A DNA stretch of 64,000 nucleotides from Sphingomonadales bacterium UBA656. Lineage in GTDB: Bacteria > Pseudomonadota > Alphaproteobacteria > Sphingomonadales > Sphingomonadaceae. The notes under the pieces are model-generated. The model was not told the origin of the DNA and searched no databases. It saw only the letters and a list, made by a program, of their open reading frames with translations. Positions 7,380 through 16,800 of the stretch are shown here, piece after piece. Positions within the stretch are counted from its first letter, which is position 1; every line of letters begins with the position of its first letter. The position numbers were made by a program, and so were the translations under genes. The stretch covers positions 84,009 through 148,008 of the forward strand of contig DBOC01000012.1 of NCBI GenBank assembly GCA_002299895.1, read 5' to 3'.

Positions 7380-9980
7380 TCAGCCTTCGCCAGCCGCGCG
7401 CTTGAGTTCATATAAGAGGTCAAGTGCTGCGCGTGGGCTCAGCGCATCGATGTCGAGATCGGTCAGCTTCTCACGCACGGCATCAACCTTCGCCTCAGCC
7501 GCGTCGATTGCAGCGCTGAACAAAGGCAAATCGCCCAGCCCTGCGGCAAGTCCGCCGGTTTCTGCACGGCCTTTTTCGAGCTTGGCAAGCACGGCACTTG
7601 CGCGCGCCACAACCTGCGGCGGAAGGCCCGCAAGCTTTGCCACCGCAATACCATAGCTGCGGTCTGCGGGGCCATCGGCAAGCTCATGCAACAGCACCAG
7701 ATCGCCTTTATACTCTTTCGCGCGAACATGATGCAGCGACAGCGCGTCCAGGCTGTCCGCCAACCGCGTCAGTTCATGATAATGCGTTGCAAACAGACAG
7801 CGGCAGCGGTTGGTTTCGTGAATGCCCTCGACCACTGCCCAGGCAATGGCAAGGCCGTCATAGGTCGATGTACCGCGCCCAACCTCGTCCAATATGACAA
7901 AGCTGCGCTCGGTCGCTTGCGCAAGAATGGCGGCGGTTTCGACCATCTCGACCATGAAGGTTGACCGGCCGCGCGCCAAATTGTCCGATGCGCCAACGCG
8001 GCTGAACAATCGGTCGACAAGGCCCAGCTGCGCTGAGGTGGCAGGTACATAACTGCCCGCCTGTGCCAGCAAAACAATCAACGCATTTTGCCGCAAAAAG
8101 GTTGATTTACCGCCCATATTTGGACCGCTGACGAGCCATAGCCGTTTTTCAGGCGACAAAGTGCAGTCGTTAGCAATGAACCGGTCGCCTGACTTTGCCA
8201 ACGCGCTTTCGACCACAGGATGACGCCCACCTTGTATCTCAAGACAAGGGTGCGCCACAAAAACAGGCCGGCACCAATTGCTCTCCGCTGCACGTTCGGC
8301 GAGCGCAGCTGCAACATCAATGCGTGCCAAGGCATCCGCGCTGAGGGCGATGGCATCGCGGCGAGATAAAATCAGCGCAATCAACTCTTCCAAATGCGCC
8401 GCTTCGGCGGCCAGCGCATGACCGCCAGCTTGCGTGATGCGGACCGCTTCTTCATGCAATTCCGGCGAATTGAACCGCACCGCCCCTGCCATTGTTTGCC
8501 GATGGGTGAAGCCTGTGCCGGGGGCCATCAGCGCATCGCCATGCTTGGCGGGCACCTCAACAAAATAGCCCAGAACGGCGTTGTGCCGTATTTTAAGCGC
8601 GGATATGCCCGTCGCATCGCGATACCGCGCTTCCAACTGTGCAATCGCTTGACGACCATCGCGGCCCGCGACCCGCAGCACGTCCAAAGCGGCATCATAG
8701 CCTTCGGCGATATAGCCGCCTTGCGTAGTGTCGGTAGGCGGCGACGCCACCAAAGCACGCGCCAGCAGATCCACCATATGGCCATGGCCATCCAATGCCG
8801 GCAAAAGCTGATCCAGCAGTTCTGGCCGGTCGGCCATTGCACCCAAGCGCTCGCGCAATGCCCGCGCCGCATCCAACCCGTCGCGTATCTGTCCCAAGTC
8901 GCGCGGGCTGCCCCGCCCCGCCACAACGCGACCAAGTGCGCGTGCAATATCCGGCAATTGCCGCAATGCCGCGCGGACCGCATCCCGCGTTAATGGCGCG
9001 TCATGAAACCATTGCACCAGTGACAGACGCGCTTCAATCTTCGCCTTATCCATCAAGGGCGCGGCAAGGTCAGACGCCAATTGCCGCGCACCGGCGCCCG
9101 TAATCGTCCGATCAACCTCGGCGAGCAAAGACCCCGCGCGACCACCTTTACTGGCGTTGTTTATCTCCAGACTGTCGCGTGTTGCCTGATCAATCAAAAG
9201 ATGTTCATGCACCTCACGGCGGACGGGAAGTTTTAGAAAAGGCATTTTGCCCTGTCCGGCATGCGCGAGATATGAAATCAGGCCGCCAGCCGCCGCCTGC
9301 TCCGCACGGGTAACGGGACCAATGCTATCGAGCGTGTTGAGAGCAAAATGCTGTCGCAACATGTCGCCACCAACAACGCTTTCAAAATCTTGCCGCGGCC
9401 GCATGATGGCGCCCGATAGTTCTGCAAAGCCATCGGGCACGACCAATTCGCTGGCGGAAAGCCGTGCTAACTCCGCCTCAAGCGCGCCGCCTGTTACCGT
9501 CACCAGTTCAAAATAGCCCGTCGATATGTCCGCGGCCGCTATCCCAAAAATCTCGCCGACCTGCGCAACAGCCACCAACATGTTGGATGCCCAGCTATCG
9601 AGTAAACTATCCTCGGTTAGCGTCCCTGCGGTCACAAAACGCACAATATCGCGTGTGACCAACGTCTTTCCACCGCGCGCCTTGGCCGCTTCAGGGCTTT
9701 CCGTTTGCTCGGCAATCGCAACGCGATGCCCCGCCTTGATTAACCGTGCCAAATAACCTTCGGCCGCATGAACCGGAACGCCGCACATGGGGATTGGCTT
9801 GCCATCATGTTCACCGCGCGAGGTTAACGCGATGTCCAGTGTCGCTGCCGCCGCGCGTGCATCGTCAAAGAATAATTCAAAGAAATCGCCCATGCGGTAA
9901 AACAGCAGACAATCACCCGCTTTGGCCTTTAGGCCCAAATATTGCACCATCATCGGTGTCGGTGTGCTGTCTCCCGCCAT
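7380..9980 (-). CDS. mutS: DNA mismatch repair ATPase MutS
   Basis: About 866 residues. MutS binds base mismatches and small loops and starts mismatch repair with MutL. The mismatch-recognition Phe-x-Glu is present near the N-terminus (F33, E35 in RMGDFFELF). The core, clamp and lever regions follow. The ATPase domain shows Walker A GPNMGGKST, Walker B VILDEVGRG and the dimer-contact TYDGLAIAWAVVE. The ATG at 9980 is chosen because it gives the normal family start; an in-frame TTG at 10016 would add 12 residues and no clear Shine-Dalgarno site precedes either. MutL is not in the window. Confidence 0.96.
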   Translation of the reverse strand: MAGDSTPTPMMVQYLGLKAKAGDCLLFYRMGDFFELFFDDARAAAATLDIALTSRGEHDGKPIPMCGVPVHAAEGYLARLIKAGHRVAIAEQTESPEAAKARGGKTLVTRDIVRFVTAGTLTEDSLLDSWASNMLVAVAQVGEIFGIAAADISTGYFELVTVTGGALEAELARLSASELVVPDGFAELSGAIMRPRQDFESVVGGDMLRQHFALNTLDSIGPVTRAEQAAAGGLISYLAHAGQGKMPFLKLPVRREVHEHLLIDQATRDSLEINNASKGGRAGSLLAEVDRTITGAGARQLASDLAAPLMDKAKIEARLSLVQWFHDAPLTRDAVRAALRQLPDIARALGRVVAGRGSPRDLGQIRDGLDAARALRERLGAMADRPELLDQLLPALDGHGHMVDLLARALVASPPTDTTQGGYIAEGYDAALDVLRVAGRDGRQAIAQLEARYRDATGISALKIRHNAVLGYFVEVPAKHGDALMAPGTGFTHRQTMAGAVRFNSPELHEEAVRITQAGGHALAAEAAHLEELIALILSRRDAIALSADALARIDVAAALAERAAESNWCRPVFVAHPCLEIQGGRHPVVESALAKSGDRFIANDCTLSPEKRLWLVSGPNMGGKSTFLRQNALIVLLAQAGSYVPATSAQLGLVDRLFSRVGASDNLARGRSTFMVEMVETAAILAQATERSFVILDEVGRGTSTYDGLAIAWAVVEGIHETNRCRCLFATHYHELTRLADSLDALSLHHVRAKEYKGDLVLLHELADGPADRSYGIAVAKLAGLPPQVVARASAVLAKLEKGRAETGGLAAGLGDLPLFSAAIDAAEAKVDAVREKLTDLDIDALSPRAALDLLYELKRAAGEG

Positions 9981-10081
9981 AAACAATATGTTAGCGAAGG
10001 CTGGCGGGCGGGGCAATGCTTGCCCTCAGGTTAGCAGCGCGTTAGGGCTGATAAATTGATTATAAATAGTCAGGCCCAAGA

Positions 10082-12343
10082 ATGAACGATAGCGACGTCC
10101 AAATTACCCCACAAGAAGCATTGGATTTCCATGCGCAGGGGCGCCCCGGTAAAATCGAGATCGTGGCGACCAAGCCAATGGCGACCCAGCGCGACTTAAG
10201 CCTTGCCTACTCACCCGGCGTCGCTGTGCCGGTGCAGGCCATTTATGACGATCCCGCCACAGCCTATGATTACACCGCCAAAGGCAATTTGGTGGCAGTC
10301 ATCTCCAACGGCACCGCGATTCTAGGCATGGGCAATTTAGGTGCTTTGGCGTCAAAGCCTGTGATGGAGGGCAAGGCAGTCTTGTTCAAACGCTTTGCCG
10401 ACGTCGATTCCATCGACATCGAAGTGAATACCCAAGATGCGCAGCGCTTCATTGACGCGGTTGAATTGCTCGAGCCGACCTTTGGCGGCATCAATTTGGA
10501 AGATATTGCCGCGCCCGATTGCTTCATCATTGAACAAACATTGAAAGAGCGGATGAACATCCCCGTCTTTCATGACGATCAACATGGCACGGCAATTATT
10601 GCTGCCGCGGGTTTGATCAATGCGTGTGAGCTAACCGGAAAGTCGCTTAAAGATATTAAGATAGTCTGCAACGGTGCCGGCGCCGCGGCGATTGCCTGCA
10701 CAGAGCTAATCAAGGGCATGGGCGTACCGCACAATAATGTCATCATGTGCGACAGGACCGGTGTGATTTATCAGGGCCGGACCGAAGGCATGGATCAGTG
10801 GAAATCCGCACATGCCGCAAAAACCACGGCCCGCACGCTCGCAGAAGCAATTGTGGGCGCGGATGTATTTCTGGGGCTTTCGGCGGCCAATGCGTTAAGC
10901 GCCGATATGGTGAAATCCATGACGGATCAGCCGATTATTTTTGCGATGGCAAACCCCGACCCCGAAATCTCTCCACCCGTGGCGCGTGCGGCGCGGCCGG
11001 ACGCCATTATCGCTACGGGCCGGTCGGATTTCCCTAATCAGGTCAACAATGTCCTATGCTTCCCCTTCTTGTTCCGCGGCGCCTTGGATGTACGGGCGAC
11101 CATGATCAATGAACCGATGAAAATCGCCGCCGCACATGCGCTGGCGCAACTGGCACGCGAAACCGTGCCCGAAGAAGTGGCAGCAGCTTATGGCGGCCTC
11201 ATGCATAAATTCGGCCGCGATTATATCATCCCGTCGCCGTTCGACCCGCGTTTGATGGAAATCGTCGCCTCCGCTGTTGCCAAGGCCGCGATGGATTCGG
11301 GCGTCGCGCAAAAACCGATTGCAGATATGAACGCCTATCGCGCCAGCCTGCGCGCGCGACAGAACCCGACGACATCCGCGCTAACCCAAGTTTATAAGGC
11401 GGCACGCGCGAAACCCAAGCGCGTCATTTTTGCCGAAGCCGAAGAAGATGTGGTCGTCCGCGCTGCCGTTCAGTTCAAACAAGATGGCTATGGTATTCCG
11501 GTTCTTGTTGGCCGCGATGTCCGCGTCACGGAAAAGTTGATTGAATTGGGGGCGAACCCCGATGATTATGAAATCCACAACAGCGTCACCAGCCCGCTCG
11601 TCGATAAAATGGTCGACCGGCTGTATAATCGCTTGCAACGCCGCGGTTACCTGCGTCGCGATATTCAACGGATGGTCAATCGTGACCGCAATATCTTTGG
11701 CGCATTACTGCTACAAATGGATCAGGCCGATGCCATGATCACCGGTGTCACCCGCACCTTTGGTCAGACGCTGCGCGAACTGCGCCGCGTACTTGACCCG
11801 AAAAAAGATGCGGTGCCTTTCGGTATCCACGTCATGGTGGGCAAAACACATACCGTGTTTATTGCCGATACCACCGTCAACGAACGTCCAAGCGCCGAGG
11901 AGCTCGCGCATATCGCCGAGAAGACCGCTGGCGTTGCCCGTCGCATGGGACATGTCCCGCGCGTTGCGTTTCTGTCCTTTTCAACCTTTGGCAATCCTGC
12001 GGGAACATGGCTTAACAATATCCGGGATGCGGTGGCCATTTTGGACGCGCGTCGGCCCGATTTCGAATATGAGGGCGACATGCCGCCGGATGTTGCGTTG
12101 AACCCAGCGCTGATGAAAAACTACCCATTCTGTCGCCTATCTGGCCCCGCGAATGTTCTGATCATGCCCGGGCTTCAGTCAGCGAACTTGTCCGCTAAGT
12201 TGCTGCGCGAATTGGGCGGGGATCAGGTCATTGGCCCGATGCTACTGGGCATTGAACGCCAAGTGCAAGTGGCAACCATGGCATCAAGCACAGGTGATTT
12301 GGTCACTCTCGCGGTCTTGGCGGCTGCCGGGGTTGCGGAATAA
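10082..12343 (+). CDS. maeB: NADP-dependent malic enzyme with PTA-like domain
   Basis: 753 residues. The N-terminal part (about 1-425) is malic enzyme, which decarboxylates L-malate to pyruvate with NADP; it shows YSPGVAVPV, the metal-binding IPVFHDDQHGTA and the nucleotide site VCNGAGAAAIAC. The C-terminal part (about 435-753) is a phosphotransacetylase-like domain, usual in the MaeB class, where it senses acetyl-CoA rather than acting as an enzyme. The start is ATG 10082. The mutS gene diverges upstream, leaving about 100 bases for both promoters. Confidence 0.95.
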   Translation: MNDSDVQITPQEALDFHAQGRPGKIEIVATKPMATQRDLSLAYSPGVAVPVQAIYDDPATAYDYTAKGNLVAVISNGTAILGMGNLGALASKPVMEGKAVLFKRFADVDSIDIEVNTQDAQRFIDAVELLEPTFGGINLEDIAAPDCFIIEQTLKERMNIPVFHDDQHGTAIIAAAGLINACELTGKSLKDIKIVCNGAGAAAIACTELIKGMGVPHNNVIMCDRTGVIYQGRTEGMDQWKSAHAAKTTARTLAEAIVGADVFLGLSAANALSADMVKSMTDQPIIFAMANPDPEISPPVARAARPDAIIATGRSDFPNQVNNVLCFPFLFRGALDVRATMINEPMKIAAAHALAQLARETVPEEVAAAYGGLMHKFGRDYIIPSPFDPRLMEIVASAVAKAAMDSGVAQKPIADMNAYRASLRARQNPTTSALTQVYKAARAKPKRVIFAEAEEDVVVRAAVQFKQDGYGIPVLVGRDVRVTEKLIELGANPDDYEIHNSVTSPLVDKMVDRLYNRLQRRGYLRRDIQRMVNRDRNIFGALLLQMDQADAMITGVTRTFGQTLRELRRVLDPKKDAVPFGIHVMVGKTHTVFIADTTVNERPSAEELAHIAEKTAGVARRMGHVPRVAFLSFSTFGNPAGTWLNNIRDAVAILDARRPDFEYEGDMPPDVALNPALMKNYPFCRLSGPANVLIMPGLQSANLSAKLLRELGGDQVIGPMLLGIERQVQVATMASSTGDLVTLAVLAAAGVAE

Positions 12344-12380
12344 AGGTGGGTCTTTACGTTGCCCTAAAGCCACTAAAGAC

Positions 12381-12854
12381 TTAATTCGGGCTGTTTGGTG
12401 TCGCGCCTTGCGCGCCACCAGCACCGACCGCGCCGATATTGCCGAAAATTTCTTCAAAGAAGCTTGTCTCGCGGCCCAATGTCGGCGTTTTATCACCTTC
12501 AGGGCTAATGTTCGAAATCAATTCGGTGCCCGTTTGGGAAACCGATGCGACATTGCCTGCCGCGTCAAACCGGACTTTGAGAACAAATTGCTTATCGGCT
12601 TTTGGCTGCGAAAACGCCAATTGCTTGGCATCGCGCGAGTAATAATACCAATCATTCTGGTCAAACTGGCCGACAAAAGTTGGGCGGCCGAGCGATGCCT
12701 GAACCGATTCCTTATTGTCGACACCCGGCTGAACCGAACTCAACAAAGTTTGATCCCCAATATAACCCTGATGTGAACGCAAACGCGTGCATCCCGTGGA
12801 CAGCGTCAATGCGGCAATCAATGTTGCAAGACCGGCAATTTGCGACGCGCGCAT
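12381..12854 (-). CDS. bamE: Outer membrane assembly lipoprotein BamE
   Basis: 157 residues. BamE is a small lipoprotein of the BAM complex that inserts beta-barrel proteins in the outer membrane. The signal peptide ends at the lipobox STGC, and the SmpA/OmlA domain follows with the motifs LLSSVQPGVDNKESVQASLG and WYYYSRD. A glycine/alanine-rich tail ends the protein. The ATG at 12854 is preceded by GGAGAAG at ideal spacing; an earlier ATG at 12899 would bury the signal peptide. The gene is divergent from the cytochrome bc1 chaperone gene, which is the normal arrangement in related bacteria as far as I know. Confidence 0.93.
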   Translation of the reverse strand: MRASQIAGLATLIAALTLSTGCTRLRSHQGYIGDQTLLSSVQPGVDNKESVQASLGRPTFVGQFDQNDWYYYSRDAKQLAFSQPKADKQFVLKVRFDAAGNVASVSQTGTELISNISPEGDKTPTLGRETSFFEEIFGNIGAVGAGGAQGATPNSPN

Positions 12855-12966
12855 AGACTTCTCCGCTAATCCACTAAACTTGGGCCTTTGCCATTGCATC
12901 CTTAAGGCGCAATATCAATATGCAATCCCAGATGAATGCCCGATGAGCAAGGATGAATAGGCTGTT

Positions 12967-13491
12967 ATGACATTATTGAAGCGACTGTTCGGCAACGGGC
13001 AACCTGATCCCAAAATAAAACTTGTCCCTTTGTATAACCAAATTGTGGCCAAGGCGCGTGAACCACATTGGTATATCGAGGGCCAAGTACCCGACAGCCT
13101 TGATGGCAGGTTCGACATGGTGGCCACGATATTGTCGCTCGTGCTTTTACGGCTTGAAGAAAGCGAGGCTCATGCGCTTGATATGGCACGGCTGACGGAA
13201 GTTTTTGTCGATGACATGGACGGACAGCTGCGCGAAGTGGGCATTGGCGACATGATTGTCGGAAAGCATATTGGCCAGATTATGAGTGCCGTCGGCGGCA
13301 GGCTTGGCGCGTTGCGAAATGCCATGGGTGACTCCGACGCCCTTGACGATGCCTTGGTCCGCAACCTTTACCGCGGCGTCGCACCATCGGCCGAGGCGCT
13401 TGCGCATACACGCAAGGGCTTGCTCGATGTCGAACGCGCACTGGCCGCAATATTACCAAATAACTTGGTGGAGGGCGACGCCCAATGGTAA
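12967..13491 (+). CDS. Ubiquinol-cytochrome c chaperone (CBP3-like)
   Basis: 174 residues matching the Ubiq_cyt_C_chap family: PLYNQIVAKAREPHWYIE near the N-terminus, then VPDSLDGRFDMVATILSLVL, and the internal VGKHIGQIMSAVGGRLGAL. In mitochondria the homologue Cbp3 binds newly made cytochrome b and helps assemble the bc1 complex; the same is inferred here. The start is ATG 12967. Its last seven bases overlap yceD, so the two are translationally linked. Confidence 0.9.
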   Translation: MTLLKRLFGNGQPDPKIKLVPLYNQIVAKAREPHWYIEGQVPDSLDGRFDMVATILSLVLLRLEESEAHALDMARLTEVFVDDMDGQLREVGIGDMIVGKHIGQIMSAVGGRLGALRNAMGDSDALDDALVRNLYRGVAPSAEALAHTRKGLLDVERALAAILPNNLVEGDAQW

Positions 13492-14015
13492 CCCCGAATG
13501 AGTTCAGCCATGTCATCAAACTGTCTGAAGTGGGCAGTCACAACCGCAGCATCCAACTGTCGGCGGACGAGGTGGCCCGCACAGGATTGATGGCGCGTTT
13601 TGATTTGGCGGCGCTGGATTCGCTTAAGGCGGAGATTTCGCTGGCACATGATGCCGAAGGCGTCGTAGCAACAGGCCGCTTTACCGCGGACCTTGCGCAA
13701 TATTGCATTGCCTCGCATGTCCCTGTTCCTGCCAAAATGGACGAAGCCATACATATCCGTTTCATCCCCGAACCTGCGGTGAGCGGCGAAGTGGAGCTTG
13801 AATTGGAAGCCGATGATTGTGACACAATGTTCCATGATGGCCAGACGATTGATCTGGGCGAAGCCGTAGCCCAATCGCTTGGCCTGGGGCTAAACCCCTA
13901 TCCGCGCAGTCCGGAGGCAGAGAAAATGCTGAAGGCTGCTGGCGTCAAAAGCGAGGACGAAGTGGTTCCATCAGGCGCGTTGGCGGGCCTTAAGGACTTG
14001 TTGGCGAAAAAATGA
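13485..14015 (+). CDS. YceD family (DUF177) protein
   Basis: 176 residues of the YceD/DUF177 family. In many bacteria this family is linked with 23S rRNA accumulation and sits next to rpmF and plsX; here neither follows. The conserved parts are FTADLAQYCIASHVPVPAKM (a single cysteine rather than a metal site), the IRFIPEP segment and the family core DDCDTMFHDGQTIDLGEAVA, LGLGLNPYPRSP. The start ATG 13485 overlaps the previous gene by seven bases. The biochemical function is not known. Confidence 0.9.
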   Translation: MVTPNEFSHVIKLSEVGSHNRSIQLSADEVARTGLMARFDLAALDSLKAEISLAHDAEGVVATGRFTADLAQYCIASHVPVPAKMDEAIHIRFIPEPAVSGEVELELEADDCDTMFHDGQTIDLGEAVAQSLGLGLNPYPRSPEAEKMLKAAGVKSEDEVVPSGALAGLKDLLAKK

Positions 14016-14018
14016 TGG

Positions 14019-14630
14019 ATGCACGCCATGTTTGATGTGGCACTGCGCCGGTTGGTCGACCCTGCCATTATCCGCATGGCAGGATGGGTCGCACACACAC
14101 CTCTTTCGGCCAATATGGTAACAATCAGCGGCGCGGGGCTTGCATTGGGCGCGGCGTTTTCCGTCACCCAATCAAATTTCACGGCGGCGTTGGTCTTTAT
14201 CTTGCTGAACCGGATCGTTGACGGGTTGGATGGTGCAGTGGCCCGTATCAACGGCCCTACAGCGTTCGGGGGATATCTTGATACCATTTGCGATTATATA
14301 TTTTATCTTTCCATCCCAATCGCGTTCGGCTTGACGAGCGCCATCAACCAAATACCCGCGTTGCTGCTGGTCGCTAGCTTCACTTTGACCGCGGTCAGCT
14401 TTCTGGCTTTTGCTGCCATTGCCGCGCGGCAGACATCTGGAGATAGCGCGCATGGCCCCAAGGCATTTATCTATTCAACCGGATTGATGGAGGGCGCGGA
14501 GACCATCGCCTTTTTCATTTTGTTCTGCCTGTTCCCCAGCTTTTTCCCGACGCTTGCGATTATCTTCGCTGCATTGTGCCTGCTAACGGTCGTGCAGCGC
14601 TGCGTCCTCGCGACAAAAAGCTTCCGCTAA
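14019..14630 (+). CDS. CDP-alcohol phosphatidyltransferase family protein
   Basis: 203 residues with about five membrane segments and the metal-binding signature of the family in DGLDGAVARI and, seven residues on, GGYLDTICD (pattern DGxxAR...GxxxDxxxD). Such enzymes transfer a phosphoalcohol from a CDP-alcohol to an acceptor during phospholipid synthesis. The acceptor cannot be told from sequence. Either ATG 14019 or ATG 14028 could be the start; the second has GGA at better distance. The 3' end crosses the stop of the convergent reductase gene by four bases, the two stop codons overlapping on opposite strands. Confidence 0.88.
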   Translation: MHAMFDVALRRLVDPAIIRMAGWVAHTPLSANMVTISGAGLALGAAFSVTQSNFTAALVFILLNRIVDGLDGAVARINGPTAFGGYLDTICDYIFYLSIPIAFGLTSAINQIPALLLVASFTLTAVSFLAFAAIAARQTSGDSAHGPKAFIYSTGLMEGAETIAFFILFCLFPSFFPTLAIIFAALCLLTVVQRCVLATKSFR

Positions 14631-16087
14631 CCGCGCTGCCAGCGGAACCAGCGTTCGGCCCATTTCAACAAGCCCACAGGCTTACGCGCTAGGCCGAATT
14701 GCCCCGCGGCATATTTGTTTGCCTCGGCCCATGTGGGATAAGGGTGAATGGTCTGAAGGATTTTGCGCAGGCCCATATTATGCTTCATCGCAAATGTGAC
14801 CTCGGCGAGAATTTCACCCGCATTCTGGCCAATGATTGTTGCACCCAATATCCGGTCGCTGCCCTTTGCGGTTAGGATTTTGACAAAGCCGCGCGCCTCG
14901 CTTTCGGCGATAGCGCGGTCGAGGTCATCCAGATCATAACGCGTTATATCAAAGGAAAGACCCTGCGCTTCGGCTTCGGCTTGCGTTAGTCCCACTGTCG
15001 CCAACTCAGGCGCGGTATAGGTCACACGCGGCAGGACACGGTAATCGGTGCGGTATTTTTTGAAAGGTCGCGCCAGCGCGTTCACACTGGCATACCAAGC
15101 CTCATGACTGCCGCCATGGGTGAGCTGCTGACGCCCCGCGACGTCGCCCGCGCAGAGAATATGCGGCAAGTTGGTGCGTAAATATGCGTCGTTTTCCAGT
15201 TGTCCATCGACGATCAGGCCAAGCTCTTCCAAACCAAAACCTGCCACGCGGGGTGTGCGTCCGACGGCGATGATGATGTCATCATATTCGATTGTCGTTT
15301 CGCCCTCCGGCCCATTCACGACCAAATTCTTACCCGCTGCAAACCGCAACGCACGATGGTTATTAAGGACCGTTACGCCTTCCGATTCCAAACATGCCGT
15401 CACCAACGCTGCTGCATCTGCATCTTCCTTTAGCAGCAATCGTTCCGCCATTTCGACGATGGTAACATGCGACCCCAGCCGCTGAAATGCCTGCGCCAGT
15501 TCACAACCGATTGGTCCCCCACCCAAGATGACAAGCCGAGCCGGTGCTGTGGACCGGTTTGCCATGACGTCCCAGAGCGTTTCGCTAGTCAAATATCCGC
15601 TAAGCTCAATGCCGGGCAGCGGCGGCACAAAAGGCGCTGCGCCTGTGGCGATGATGAACGACTTCGCCGTCAACCGCCGGTCGCCATCAATCTCCAATGT
15701 CCATGGGTCAATGAAGCGAGCATAGCCCTTAACACAGTCAACCCCAAGGCCTGTAAAGCGTTCAACGCTGTCATGTGGCTCAATGGCAGTGATGACATCG
15801 CGCACCCGGCGCATGACTGCTGGGAAGTCAATCACAGGTGCACCAACGTCAATACCAAAGCGGGCGGCATCGGCAATCTGATGCGCGACCTTGGCGCTTT
15901 TGATCAGCGCCTTTGACGGCACGCATCCGGTGTTCAGGCAATCGCCGCCCATCTCATGCGCCTCGATCAAGGTCACTTTGGCCTGCACCATGGCCGCTAT
16001 ATAGGCCGAGACAAGGCCCGCAGAACCCGCGCCAATGACAATAAGATTGCGGTCAAACCGCTTGGGTTTTTGCCAGCGTTCAGCCAC
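14627..16087 (-). CDS. Mercuric-reductase-like FAD disulfide oxidoreductase
   Basis: 486 residues of the class I pyridine nucleotide-disulfide oxidoreductases. It shows the FAD site VIGAGSAGLV, the redox disulfide GGDCLNTGCVPSK, an NAD(P)-binding LGGGPIGCELA and the dimer-interface HPYPTWAEAN (where lipoamide dehydrogenases have a His-Glu pair). It lacks the N-terminal metal-binding domain and C-terminal cysteine pair of true mercuric reductases, so the electron acceptor is unknown. The start is GTG 16087, overlapping the TVP38 gene by eight bases. This pairing with a TVP38/TMEM64 protein recurs in other bacteria and suggests a joint, still undefined role. Confidence 0.9.
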   Translation of the reverse strand: MAERWQKPKRFDRNLIVIGAGSAGLVSAYIAAMVQAKVTLIEAHEMGGDCLNTGCVPSKALIKSAKVAHQIADAARFGIDVGAPVIDFPAVMRRVRDVITAIEPHDSVERFTGLGVDCVKGYARFIDPWTLEIDGDRRLTAKSFIIATGAAPFVPPLPGIELSGYLTSETLWDVMANRSTAPARLVILGGGPIGCELAQAFQRLGSHVTIVEMAERLLLKEDADAAALVTACLESEGVTVLNNHRALRFAAGKNLVVNGPEGETTIEYDDIIIAVGRTPRVAGFGLEELGLIVDGQLENDAYLRTNLPHILCAGDVAGRQQLTHGGSHEAWYASVNALARPFKKYRTDYRVLPRVTYTAPELATVGLTQAEAEAQGLSFDITRYDLDDLDRAIAESEARGFVKILTAKGSDRILGATIIGQNAGEILAEVTFAMKHNMGLRKILQTIHPYPTWAEANKYAAGQFGLARKPVGLLKWAERWFRWQRG

Positions 16088-16757
16088 GGCTGCGCGTTAC
16101 CAGGGCCACGATAGCTTTGGCCGCCCAAGGGAAAAGAGCGAGCGCGACAAAGGAGGCGATGAGCGTTGGCGACAATAAACCAGCGGTGCTTTCGATACGG
16201 CTAATCTGCGTGCCCGCATTCACAAATACGATGGTCGCAGGCAACATGCCCAACTGGCTGACCCAGAAAAATGTCCGCGTTTTTATCCGCGTCAGGCCCA
16301 TTAAAAGATTGATCACGAAAAACGGAAAAACCGGAATCAAGCGCAGCGTGAAAAGATAGAAAGCGCCATCCTTTTCTAGGCCTTCATCAATCGCGCGCAG
16401 ACGTTCGCCAAATTTGCCTTGCACCCAATCGCGCAGGACAAAGCGCGCGCTCAAAAATGCCAATGTTGCCCCCATGGTGGAGGCAAAGGAAACGATGATT
16501 GTACCGATCAGCACGCCGAACAACGCGCCTGCAATCAATGTCATGATCGCCGCACCGGGAATCGAAAGCCCCGTCACCGCGACATATAGGAGGAAGAACC
16601 CCGATATATAGAGGAGGGGATTGGCGTCCTTTGCCGCGACGATATCTGCTTGGCTGGCCTTGAAGTTTTCGAGGCTCAGAATCTGACCAAGGTCAAAAAC
16701 GAAATAGGCGACAATCGCGCCAAGCAGAACAAGGACCAAGATGGCTTTTTTAATCAT
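16080..16757 (-). CDS. TVP38/TMEM64 family membrane protein
   Basis: 225 residues with about six membrane segments and the conserved SNARE-associated/DedA-like core (IPGAAIMTLIAGALFGVLIG, then FASTMGATLAFLSARFVLRD). DedA-superfamily proteins move lipids or small molecules across membranes; the substrate for this subgroup is unknown. The ATG at 16757 follows AGGGACC. The downstream reductase overlaps it, so the two are one unit. Confidence 0.9.
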   Translation of the reverse strand: MIKKAILVLVLLGAIVAYFVFDLGQILSLENFKASQADIVAAKDANPLLYISGFFLLYVAVTGLSIPGAAIMTLIAGALFGVLIGTIIVSFASTMGATLAFLSARFVLRDWVQGKFGERLRAIDEGLEKDGAFYLFTLRLIPVFPFFVINLLMGLTRIKTRTFFWVSQLGMLPATIVFVNAGTQISRIESTAGLLSPTLIASFVALALFPWAAKAIVALVTRSRG

Positions 16758-16800
16758 GGTCCCTGCTCAATAGATGTTGGTTTTTAAACGTCGCTGAGGA

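Noticed and set aside
14627..16087. Mercuric reductase gene
   Set aside because: The protein lacks the N-terminal metal-binding domain and the C-terminal cysteine pair, and no mer genes are near.
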